Positions 34,461 through 42,735 of a stretch of 52,818 bases of DNA are shown here, piece by piece. How positions within the stretch are numbered: position 1 is the stretch's first letter; every line of letters begins with the position of its first letter. The stretch is from Pseudomonadales bacterium. Its GTDB lineage: Bacteria > Pseudomonadota > Gammaproteobacteria > Pseudomonadales > Pseudohongiellaceae. The notes under the pieces are model-generated. The model was given only the letters and a program-made list of their open reading frames with translations. It had not been told where the DNA came from and ran no database searches. The stretch is taken from contig JANQJM010000203.1 of NCBI GenBank assembly GCA_028281635.1, positions 1 to 52,818 of the forward strand. Reading direction: 5' to 3'. A program made the translations under genes and the position numbers.

Positions 34461-36890
34461 ATGTTTAGCCGATTTGATCTCTTTTATTCTCTAAGACTGA
34501 TTAGGAAAAGAATCGGCTTTAACTTGCTTTTTATATCTGTGGTCGCTCTTGGGTTTAGCATTTCTATTCCACTCTACTCCATTACCAAGAACTTGGTCTT
34601 TCCTTCATTGCCAGGAAGCAAAGATTCGCAATTAGTAATAATTGAGCAGGTAGACTCCCGCAACAACCGCGGTATGACTACTAATTCCTTTGATAGCTTT
34701 CAATTGAATTACATTCGGGACAACGCCGATAGTTTCGAATCCATCAGTGGGCTAATAGATATCCCCGCTACGTTTTCAGACGGGGAAACCATTGAGACTT
34801 ACTTTGGTACCAGCCTGGAAGTATCGGCTCTTTCAATGATGGAAACTGCCCCGATTTTGGGGCGCGCTTTTACCACCAGTGATGAGCTTCAGGGCGCTGA
34901 ACCCGTGGTACTACTCAGTCATGATCTTTGGACCCAATACTACGCTGGCGACCCCGATGTGGTAGGCATGTCAATCCCTATGAATGGAGAATTTCGAACC
35001 GTAATCGGCGTTATGCCGGAAGGATTCAGGCATCCACAGGTCCATTACTTCTGGCTACCACTGACCATTCCCAGCGTTACCAATCCTGGTGAACTAACGA
35101 ACATCGGACTGTTTGGGGTGCTTAAAGAACATGTAAGTATTGAGAATGCCACTACTGAAGTGAGCGAGCTTGTTTCAGCGTTAAGCCAGCGTTTACCTGA
35201 CGAATACCCCTTTCGAACCGCGAAAGTCATTCCTTATTCCCATGGATGGGTAAACTCAATTGCCACTTTCGAGATGGCAGGAGTGATATCCGTCAGTCTT
35301 CTCGGACTGGTATTCCTCAATGTCTGTAACTTGTTGCTTATCAGTGCGAACCGGAGAATTGCAGAGCTCGCCATTAGAACAACAGTTGGCGCCAAAAAAA
35401 CTAATCTCATTCTTCATGTTCTCTCCGAATCCTTCCTTATCTGCACGCTCGGCGTCGTATTTGGCGCGCTTCTCTCGAGCCAGATCCTGAACTGGTTACA
35501 GTTCTTTTTTACCAACATCTTTATAGGTGGCGGTCTGCTTTACTGGTTCGACTTTCATTTCGATTTGGAAATCCTGTTCATCTCTATAATGGTGCTTGCG
35601 GTATTTTGGTTGATTGCAGGGCTATTTGCAGCCTGGCGCACAACCAGAAGCGACATTGCATTGGTTTTGGGCGGTGGAGCTACCGGTAAAGCAGCCAACA
35701 GTCCGAATCGCGTTGCTTCTGTTTTAGTTGTATCACAAGTCATACTTTCATTCTTTCTGCTCTTGGTCAGCTGCTCTTATCTGTATTCATTCGTGCAGGG
35801 TTTTCGATCAGAGGTAGTGCAAGATGAAGAAAACTATCTATCGGCATACTGGACCAGCTCATCTGAAACATTCGCCAGCAAAGCAAGCGAACTCAGCTTT
35901 CAAACGCAGCTGCAGGATGGGATTCGAAACATCTCCAACGTTGAGTCTGTAACATTTTCATCCACCAACCCCGGAAACAATGGACGTAGAGTGGCGGTGG
36001 CAATGTCTGCCACAGAACTACTCGAACAACCTACCCGGCCCCAATTTGGCGAAGTTAGCATCGCAGAAAGTTACTTTGAAACACTGAGATTATCAGTAAT
36101 TGAAGGAAGATCGTTTGACCCCGGCGACTCGCAAAATTCAGAGCCTGTAGCACTGGTAGACAATGCCTTTGTAGATTTAATGCAACTCGACGAATCACCA
36201 GTGGGTAGATTGCTTTACCTACAAGATAATTCCAATTCAGAGATTCGAGCCGTTCGAATAGTCGGGTTGGTACCAACCATAGAAGGAGGGTCTGTCCTTT
36301 CGAAAGTGTACAGACCTATATCCCAGACTCCATCGCGACAGACTTACCTTATTGCGAAGCTGCGGGACGCTGACGGCCCGTTAGCCGAACTGGAAAGGCA
36401 GATCAGGTTAACTGCAGCAGCTTCGAACAGGACAATCGCGCTCAGTAATTTTCAAACCCTCTCTCGTTACACACAGTCACTAAACTCATGGTTCACACTC
36501 CATGTTGGCATGTTCGGCACACCTGTTTTAGGCGCGCTGTTGCTGTCGATCATTGGCATATATGGACTCATAGCAAGGTCGATTCACGAAAGGATTCACG
36601 AGATTGGCATCAGAAGAGCGTTAGGTTCGCCTAATTGGTTAATTCTCAAGTTGTCCATGCACCGCGGCGCAACCTATCTGCTGCTGGGAGCGGCAATTGG
36701 CGGTGGTGGTGCCCTTGTAGCGCTCAACTACGTAAGCATCTCAGGTGCCATGGATTCTTCCTGGCCAGTACTTACGACAATTTTTACAGTCATCGTCGCA
36801 GTTATTGGCGCCATCGTTGCTTTGGCTTCCTATTTGCCTGCGCGAGAAGCGATAGCGATAGAACCAGGTGAAGCACTGCACTATGAGTAA
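34461..36890 (+). CDS. permease 12, duplicated MacB/FtsX-type permease (HYE block)
   Basis: This is an 809-residue two-half permease. It pairs with permease 13 through the first coupling helix (AIRTTVGAKKTNLxLHVLxES) and through a changed motif in periplasmic domain 2, where MQLDESPVGR replaces the array-wide LWPxxSAIGK. Periplasmic domain 1 lacks the PDGDRY motif (LPGSKDSQLVII). TM5 is SFFLLLVSCS, without the CC pair. The usual PARxAV before the tail is PAREAIAIEPGEALHYE. Periplasmic domain 2 has no DRD strand. These shared losses suggest that permeases 12 and 13 form a distinct functional subgroup. The second coupling helix EIGIRRALGSPN is intact. Confidence 0.92.
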   Translation: MFSRFDLFYSLRLIRKRIGFNLLFISVVALGFSISIPLYSITKNLVFPSLPGSKDSQLVIIEQVDSRNNRGMTTNSFDSFQLNYIRDNADSFESISGLIDIPATFSDGETIETYFGTSLEVSALSMMETAPILGRAFTTSDELQGAEPVVLLSHDLWTQYYAGDPDVVGMSIPMNGEFRTVIGVMPEGFRHPQVHYFWLPLTIPSVTNPGELTNIGLFGVLKEHVSIENATTEVSELVSALSQRLPDEYPFRTAKVIPYSHGWVNSIATFEMAGVISVSLLGLVFLNVCNLLLISANRRIAELAIRTTVGAKKTNLILHVLSESFLICTLGVVFGALLSSQILNWLQFFFTNIFIGGGLLYWFDFHFDLEILFISIMVLAVFWLIAGLFAAWRTTRSDIALVLGGGATGKAANSPNRVASVLVVSQVILSFFLLLVSCSYLYSFVQGFRSEVVQDEENYLSAYWTSSSETFASKASELSFQTQLQDGIRNISNVESVTFSSTNPGNNGRRVAVAMSATELLEQPTRPQFGEVSIAESYFETLRLSVIEGRSFDPGDSQNSEPVALVDNAFVDLMQLDESPVGRLLYLQDNSNSEIRAVRIVGLVPTIEGGSVLSKVYRPISQTPSRQTYLIAKLRDADGPLAELERQIRLTAAASNRTIALSNFQTLSRYTQSLNSWFTLHVGMFGTPVLGALLLSIIGIYGLIARSIHERIHEIGIRRALGSPNWLILKLSMHRGATYLLLGAAIGGGGALVALNYVSISGAMDSSWPVLTTIFTVIVAVIGAIVALASYLPAREAIAIEPGEALHYE

Positions 36891-36904
36891 ACGGAGATAA
36901 CGTA

Positions 36905-39373
36905 ATGAACCTTCAGTATGAAGCGAACTACACCCTTCGTCTCATTCGCCGTAGGTACGGATTTAGTGCACTGTGCATTACTGTAATTGCAATCGGTTAT
37001 TTAATTACTCTTCCTCTCTATTCCTTCGTTAAAAATTTCGCCTATACCACACTGCCCTATCCTGATGGTGATCGGCTGGTTGCCGTAAAGCCCTATGACG
37101 AATTCAATCAAACAGAAATGGCTTCGGCCAATTTCGATGCGTTCCAGTTTAATTCTTATAACTCCTCATTAGGTTCTCTCGAACAACTAGGCGCCTATCA
37201 CTCTGAAATCGTAGCTCTGAGTGATGGTGACTTTGGCGAGCAATTTTTTGGATTTCGCACGACGGCAAATGCCCTTGAATTTACAGCGATCCCACCATCC
37301 ATGGGCCGCCCGTTGCTGCGCACTGATGAAATAGAAGGCGCGGAGCCAGTAGTTCTGATCAGCAATCGGGTGTGGCGTAACTACTATGCCGCCGATCCCG
37401 ACGTAATTGGCAGAACTTCCATCGTGAACGGTCAACCGCATACCGTCGTTGGTGTTATGCCACCGGATTTCCGTTACCCAATGGATTCTGATCTATGGCT
37501 TCCACTAACGATTCCCGCCGCCGCTGTGCCGGGCGACGGGGCAGCAATGACACTGATTGGAATCTTAAACGAGGGCGCAAATCGCACTCAGGCCAGTGAA
37601 GAAGCACGCGCCATTAGTGAACAACTTGCCACGGATTATCCAGACCAATATGAAAACCGTTCAGCTTTCGTTATCCGCTTTACTCAAAACGTGATCAACA
37701 ATGGCATGTTCATATTTGATGCCATGGGGACTGTGGGTACCGCCTTGTTTCTGCTTATTTGTTTAAACATAAGCAATCTGTTGATGATCCGTGCTAACGA
37801 AAGAGTCACCGAGTTAGCAATTCGCTCGGCCGTTGGGGCACGTAAAGTGAACCTGTTTCTCCATGTGTTGCTTGAGTCCTTGATGATCTGCGCAGCGGGC
37901 ACTGTCATTGGCATAGCACTGGCTACTTTCGTCCTGAGCGGAATGGAAACACTGTTCTCCACGTTAATGGGAGGACTGGGATTATCACCTTTCTGGATGG
38001 ACTTTAGCTTTGGCTCGGACGAACTCGCCACCTCAATCCTGATGCTATTGGTTTTATGGCTCCTTTCGGGATTTTTCGCTGCCTGGCGCGGCACTCAAGG
38101 AGATATCACTTCCATACTGGGAAGCGATTCCAAGACACTGGCGATAGAAAAAGGCGGAAAGATCACCCGCTTTATTGTGCATCTGCAAATGACTCTCTCG
38201 TTCTTCTTACTAATTCTCAGTGGCGTCTTTGTGTTGAGTTTTCAATCTTCACTACCGCAGAGCCCAGTGAATAGATCCGACGACTTTATTATCGGGAACA
38301 TCAGTGTTGAGGCAGTTAATTTTGCTAATCCAGAGCACTCTAAGCCCTTCCGGGATGCATTCAAGTCAGCACTGGTGAGTAATCCGGGATTCACAGCCGC
38401 CACCTTCTCCACATCTCCTCCTGGAGATGCAACAAGCGGCATTCGTGCCCTTATGGCAGGCGATACGACAGATGCAGACAACGCTGTACTGTTTGGCATC
38501 AATTGGATCGATGAGGATCTTTTCTCGACAATCGATTTCCCAATTTTGGAAGGCCGAAATTTCACTACAGACGATACGCTTGAATCCCCGTTGGTCGCCA
38601 TTGTAGATGAGACATTTGTCACCAGAATGCAACTTGAGGGATCTCCCGTTGGGCAAGCGATACAACTGTATGATTTCGACGGAAACGCGACTGAGCAAGT
38701 CACAATAATCGGTGTAGTGCCTCAATCGAACATGCCTGACAGTGAAGTTACTGCCCGCTTTGGTCCGCGGATTTATATCCCCCTCTCCCAGAACCCCACG
38801 CTATCAGGATTTCAGTTCACTGTTCGAATGCACCCTTCAACACTACTGCGCCCAATTGCAGAGGTTGAAAGAGAACTGCGGGAAATTTCTAGTGGGGTAA
38901 ATCGGGACATCACGCTCTACCGCATCATGCTGCTGTCTAATCCTATTGAACTCAATGCCTCAGGAATAACAGCAATCCTCGGGATGTTCGCTGCCGCTGC
39001 AGTCGGGGCGCTCGTGCTCTCCGTGATCAGTATCTACGGCCTGATATCACGCTCAGTACTTGCCCGCACCGGTGAAATGGGCATCCGGCGCGCCATGGGC
39101 GCATCCGACTTGCGCATTGTAAAAATATTTCTTTATCAGGGCCTGCTCTATTTGAGCGTTGCTTTTGTTTTCGGCGGCGGACTAGGTGCTATCGCAATGA
39201 GCGCTGCACAATCGTCACTGACCTCAATTTCCGGCTTCAATGCGATGATCATTTTTAGCAGCATTTTTACTACGGTTACCGTTGTAGTAGGCGTTTTGGT
39301 GCTAGTTGCATCGTATGTTCCGACAAGGCGTCTTGTCACCATGGAACCCGGTGAAGCCCTGCATTATGAATAA
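36905..39373 (+). CDS. permease 13, duplicated MacB/FtsX-type permease (HYE block)
   Basis: This 822-residue two-half permease is the partner of permease 12. They share LHVLLES-type helix sequence after the coupling helix (AIRSAVGARKVNL) and the Trp-less TRMQLEGSPVGQAI motif. Periplasmic domain 1 keeps YPDGDRLVAVK and GVMPPDFRYP. TM5 is SFFLLILSG, with no Cys. The second coupling helix is EMGIRRAMGASD, and the GIYG after TM6 reads SIYG. The start has a CGGAGA site. The gene ends in a CTGCATTATGAATAA sequence, part of which recurs after the next gene, the lipoprotein. Confidence 0.92.
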   Translation: MNLQYEANYTLRLIRRRYGFSALCITVIAIGYLITLPLYSFVKNFAYTTLPYPDGDRLVAVKPYDEFNQTEMASANFDAFQFNSYNSSLGSLEQLGAYHSEIVALSDGDFGEQFFGFRTTANALEFTAIPPSMGRPLLRTDEIEGAEPVVLISNRVWRNYYAADPDVIGRTSIVNGQPHTVVGVMPPDFRYPMDSDLWLPLTIPAAAVPGDGAAMTLIGILNEGANRTQASEEARAISEQLATDYPDQYENRSAFVIRFTQNVINNGMFIFDAMGTVGTALFLLICLNISNLLMIRANERVTELAIRSAVGARKVNLFLHVLLESLMICAAGTVIGIALATFVLSGMETLFSTLMGGLGLSPFWMDFSFGSDELATSILMLLVLWLLSGFFAAWRGTQGDITSILGSDSKTLAIEKGGKITRFIVHLQMTLSFFLLILSGVFVLSFQSSLPQSPVNRSDDFIIGNISVEAVNFANPEHSKPFRDAFKSALVSNPGFTAATFSTSPPGDATSGIRALMAGDTTDADNAVLFGINWIDEDLFSTIDFPILEGRNFTTDDTLESPLVAIVDETFVTRMQLEGSPVGQAIQLYDFDGNATEQVTIIGVVPQSNMPDSEVTARFGPRIYIPLSQNPTLSGFQFTVRMHPSTLLRPIAEVERELREISSGVNRDITLYRIMLLSNPIELNASGITAILGMFAAAAVGALVLSVISIYGLISRSVLARTGEMGIRRAMGASDLRIVKIFLYQGLLYLSVAFVFGGGLGAIAMSAAQSSLTSISGFNAMIIFSSIFTTVTVVVGVLVLVASYVPTRRLVTMEPGEALHYE
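39360..39369 (+). repeat. direct repeat, left copy (permease 13 3' end)
   Basis: TGCATTATGA, the codons for the LHYE tail of permease 13, recurs at 40206-40215 on the far side of the lipoprotein gene. Confidence 0.5.
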
Positions 39374-39407
39374 CCGCCAACTACATTAACTACCGAGAGG
39401 CAGCATC

Positions 39408-40160
39408 ATGAAACTTCAGCAATCCCTAGTTATGAGGCAAATCTTAGTCTTCTTTCTTTTATTAACGTTGAGCGGTTGTGTCATCTATAGCCGCAGCAGC
39501 GACCCCACAAGAATTAGATCTACCAACTCGACAATCGTGCTGACACCCGAACCTGAACAGGGACGCAATGTCAGCAACGTCAACGGGCGCATCGTGGTAG
39601 GCACCGGCATGACCGTGAACGATGTGGACTCTGTAAACGGCCGCGTTACGGTTGAAGACGGCGCGACCGCCAGGAATGTGGAAACCGTCAATGGGCGAGT
39701 GACAATCGGCGGTCGTAACGCCCGCGTCAACGATGTGGAGACGGTTAATGGCCGTATTACTGCAGTGAATGGCGGGCAGATTGATGGCAATGCAAGAGCC
39801 GTCAACGGTCGTATCAGTCTTTCCAATGTCACCGTGGGGCGCTCGGTCAGAACTTCTAACGGTGACATCCAACTATTCGACGTGAGTGTTGGCGAAAACG
39901 TCGAGACCCGAACCGGCGATATTCGTTTGGAGAACAGCGTTATAGAAAATGACGTGATCATTCAGCGGCGAAGAGTCAGGGGGATCCTGGACATCATGAA
40001 CAGGAATTGGGGCAGGCAGGAAGTTGTCATCGGCCCCGGTTCAGAGATTCGGGGAACCTTATTGGCTAGAGACGAGATTACGCTTTACGTTCATGAATCT
40101 GCTTCTGTAAACAATATTGTCGGTGCGACACCGCGAACTTATAGCGGGTTACGGCCCTAA
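39408..40160 (+). CDS. lipoprotein with VNGR-type repeats, predicted beta-helix
   Basis: This 250-residue protein has a type II signal peptide: MKLQQ, a hydrophobic LVFFLLLTLSGC, and the lipobox LSGC with Cys24 as the likely acylated residue. Residue +2 after Cys is Val, which does not suggest inner-membrane retention, so outer-membrane sorting is expected. From about residue 53 to 175, short repeats of roughly 20 residues recur: NVNGRIVVGTG, SVNGRVTVEDG, TVNGRVTIGGR, TVNGRITAVNG, AVNGRISLSN, TSNGDIQLFD, TRTGDIRLEN. This pattern predicts a right-handed beta-helix, as in DUF4097/adhesin-like or polymer-forming domains. It is the only non-transporter gene inside the array. It could be an accessory surface or periplasmic factor, or an unrelated insertion. 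GAGAGG lies seven bases before the ATG. A second ATG at codon 9 is possible but would shorten the signal peptide. Confidence 0.88.
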   Translation: MKLQQSLVMRQILVFFLLLTLSGCVIYSRSSDPTRIRSTNSTIVLTPEPEQGRNVSNVNGRIVVGTGMTVNDVDSVNGRVTVEDGATARNVETVNGRVTIGGRNARVNDVETVNGRITAVNGGQIDGNARAVNGRISLSNVTVGRSVRTSNGDIQLFDVSVGENVETRTGDIRLENSVIENDVIIQRRRVRGILDIMNRNWGRQEVVIGPGSEIRGTLLARDEITLYVHESASVNNIVGATPRTYSGLRP

Positions 40161-40182
40161 CCTCGGATCAAGACAAAAGTTA

Positions 40183-40206
40183 GGACTGTAATTTCCAACA
40201 GTTTTT
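40183..40206 (+). terminator. weak hairpin with T-run after the lipoprotein gene
   Basis: ACTGT (40185-40189) and ACAGT (40198-40202) can pair, with two further G-T pairs, around an eight-base loop, and five T follow. It is a weak candidate terminator or attenuator between the lipoprotein and permease 14. Confidence 0.3.
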
Positions 40207-40216
40207 GCATTATGAG
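40205..40216 (+). repeat. direct repeat, right copy; vestigial permease 3' end
   Basis: TTGCATTATGAG is identical to the end of permease 10 and shares ten bases with the end of permease 13. It lies 12 bases before permease 14, outside any gene, and reads like the LHYE codons of a lost permease end. Together with the copy at 39360-39369 it brackets the lipoprotein gene. Confidence 0.5.
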
Positions 40217-40227
40217 AAGAAGAAAAT

Positions 40228-42684
40228 ATGAACTACTGGTTTGAATTGAAATACACCTTGAGGCTGCTACGCAAGAAGCTGGGTTTCACCTCTTTGTGCG
40301 TATTTATTATTGCGGTAGGAATCGGCATTACTGTCCCCCTGATTTATACGGCACAGTTTATGGGGTTTGCGGAGTTGCCTCACAGAGATGCCGATCGTTT
40401 TGTCACTACACAACAAGTACTTCAGGGCAGGCAAAACTCTACCCTGGTAGATCCTTTCGTATTTCGCCGCCTCCAACAAAACGTTAACAGTTACAAGACC
40501 TTTGGGGCTTTCGATCAGTTCCAGGCAATACTGAGTGACGGTGATACCGCTGAACGATTCAGCGCGGTAACTATAACGCCTGACATATTCAACATGACAG
40601 AAGTTGCGCCTCTGCTGGGTCGCAGCTTACAGCCTGACGATGACTCGCCTGGAGCGCGGCCGGTTGTCGTTGTCAGTTTCGACGTATGGCAAAACTACTA
40701 TGCCGGAGTGGACGATATCATCGGCCAGCAGAGCCGTATAAATGGACAACCATACACCATTGCCGGTGTCATGCCGGAGGGTTATGGCTTTCCTATCGCA
40801 CACGATCTATGGATACCATTGCAGCTTGATTCCAATCCGGAACCCGGTGGAGCCAGATCACTAAACGTTGTCGGTCTACTGGAAGAGGCGGCAACACGGG
40901 ACTCGGCGTCGACAGAAATCAACTCGATATGGCTACAACTCAGTGAAGAATTTCCTGAGTACTATGGGGGAATAGTCAGCAATGTTGTTCCCTACACACT
41001 GATTCTCATTGCCGATGGCCCCTTCTTCGGGCAACTCATGATCGGAATTACGATAACGGTTTTACTGCTGGTTTGCTTCAACGTGGGAAACCTGTTGACA
41101 GCGAGAAACAGCGAAAGAGTGGCAGAACTGGCTGTTCGTGCCTCTGTTGGAGGAACCCGGTGGCGCATCATTCGGCAGGTATTGATGGAGTCATTTCTGA
41201 TCTGCCTGTTTGCCGCAATCGTTGGTTTGGCTCTTGGAGCACTCGCTCTCAATGTGCTGGCAAGCGAAATTACACAGTCCCCCGCCACACTCCCTTATTG
41301 GCTGCATCTCGAACTACAGTTGAATGAGGTAATGGTTATTTTGGCTATTACTTTTTCAGTCTGGTTGTTGTCAGGGCTTTATCCCGCCTGGCAGATTTCC
41401 CGCCAGGACATAAGCAGTGTCCTCAACAGTGAATCAGTAGCGGGAAGCGGGGCCGGTCGACTCACCCGGACTCTTGTTACCCTGGAAATCATTACGTCCT
41501 GCTGTCTACTTATTATTTGCGTTTCCATAGTGGTGGGCTTTTACCGGTCCAACAACCGGGATATGGGTGTAGAAAGCGAGGGTTTACTCGCTGCCCGAAT
41601 GAATCTCTCCTCCGGGGTGTACTCGAGTGCCGATGACAGATTGAGATTTCTAAACGAACTCAGAAACGAAGTACTGCTTGCCACCGAGTTTCAAGCTGTC
41701 ACCTTTGCCTCCGCACTCGCCGGCCAGGGATCGAGGCGGTTTACCTATGGCTTGGAAGAGAGAGACGTCACAACAGACGGCAGATACCCCGATGCGGGAA
41801 TAGTTTGGGTCGAAGAAAACTACCGTGAACAGATGCAGATATCACTGCTAGAGGGCAGATTCTTTGATTTTAGTGACAACGCAAACAGTCTGCCAGTGGT
41901 CATCATCGACGAATTGTTTGCCGAACGCTTTTGGCCAAATGAATCAGCTCTTGGAAAACAGATTCAACTAATCCCTGCTGAGGGCGGCCAGTGGCTTACA
42001 GTGGTCGGTGTCATTAATCACATCATTCAGGGTCAACCGACTGCAGAAAGACTGTATCAGTCCACGCTTTACAGGCCCTTACAGCAACTGCCAATTGCAG
42101 ACCCCGAAGTGCAATCGAGTGTTACTACCTTCTCCATGGCCGTTCAAACGCCGGACTTGCAGAGCAGGCCGTTAAATGAATACGAATTATTGATTAAGAC
42201 CGCAGCCAGTAAAGTCGATCGCGATATTCCTATCACCAACGTAATGCCCCTGTCACGCGCGATGTATCTGTCCATGGAATTTGTCAACTTCTTCGGGGAC
42301 ATCATGCTGTGGATTGCCTCGGTAACCCTGCTCCTCGCCATAGCTGGCATCTATGGTGTGGTCTCACGTTCGGTGTTATCTCGCGGCAAGGAAGTCGGCG
42401 TTCGCCGCGCCCTTGGTTCCAGCAACCTGGGAATTATCAACATATTCCTCAGGCAAGGTCTGTTCTACGCATTGGTGGGTCTCCTGATCGGTGGAGCTAA
42501 TGGAGCCGTGGTGCTCGATCTCTATCTAGGCTTTGTTGGATCGCGAGATTCGAGCCTCGATTCTCTATCAACAGTAGGCATGCCTATCGCACTTTGTTTG
42601 GGGCTGTTGGTGCTCATTGCTTCTTATATTCCTGCAAGAAAACTCATCGCCTGTGAACCAGGGGAAGTTCTGCACTATGAATAA
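40228..42684 (+). CDS. permease 14, duplicated MacB/FtsX-type permease (HYE block)
   Basis: This 818-residue two-half permease forms an obvious tandem pair with permease 15: the same MNYWFELKYTLRLLRKK start, GNLLTARNSERVAELAVR, GGTRWRIIRQVLMESFLICL, VGVINHIIQGQPTAERLYQS, DIMLWIA, and GIYGVVSRSVLSR. The DNA differs at many third positions, so the duplication is not very recent and the protein is under purifying selection. The DGDRY motif is DADRFVTTQ. Periplasmic domain 2 has YGLEERDV and FWPNESALGKQI. The tail, CEPGEVLHYE, is the only one with Val before Leu. The second coupling helix is EVGVRRALGSSN. The ribosome-binding site is purine-rich (GAGAAGAAG). A vestigial permease end lies just upstream. 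Confidence 0.93.
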   Translation: MNYWFELKYTLRLLRKKLGFTSLCVFIIAVGIGITVPLIYTAQFMGFAELPHRDADRFVTTQQVLQGRQNSTLVDPFVFRRLQQNVNSYKTFGAFDQFQAILSDGDTAERFSAVTITPDIFNMTEVAPLLGRSLQPDDDSPGARPVVVVSFDVWQNYYAGVDDIIGQQSRINGQPYTIAGVMPEGYGFPIAHDLWIPLQLDSNPEPGGARSLNVVGLLEEAATRDSASTEINSIWLQLSEEFPEYYGGIVSNVVPYTLILIADGPFFGQLMIGITITVLLLVCFNVGNLLTARNSERVAELAVRASVGGTRWRIIRQVLMESFLICLFAAIVGLALGALALNVLASEITQSPATLPYWLHLELQLNEVMVILAITFSVWLLSGLYPAWQISRQDISSVLNSESVAGSGAGRLTRTLVTLEIITSCCLLIICVSIVVGFYRSNNRDMGVESEGLLAARMNLSSGVYSSADDRLRFLNELRNEVLLATEFQAVTFASALAGQGSRRFTYGLEERDVTTDGRYPDAGIVWVEENYREQMQISLLEGRFFDFSDNANSLPVVIIDELFAERFWPNESALGKQIQLIPAEGGQWLTVVGVINHIIQGQPTAERLYQSTLYRPLQQLPIADPEVQSSVTTFSMAVQTPDLQSRPLNEYELLIKTAASKVDRDIPITNVMPLSRAMYLSMEFVNFFGDIMLWIASVTLLLAIAGIYGVVSRSVLSRGKEVGVRRALGSSNLGIINIFLRQGLFYALVGLLIGGANGAVVLDLYLGFVGSRDSSLDSLSTVGMPIALCLGLLVLIASYIPARKLIACEPGEVLHYE

Positions 42685-42735
42685 TCACCGCGTGTCTTTG
42701 CAGGGCAGTACAAATACAGTCGAGGAGGTTGCTCT

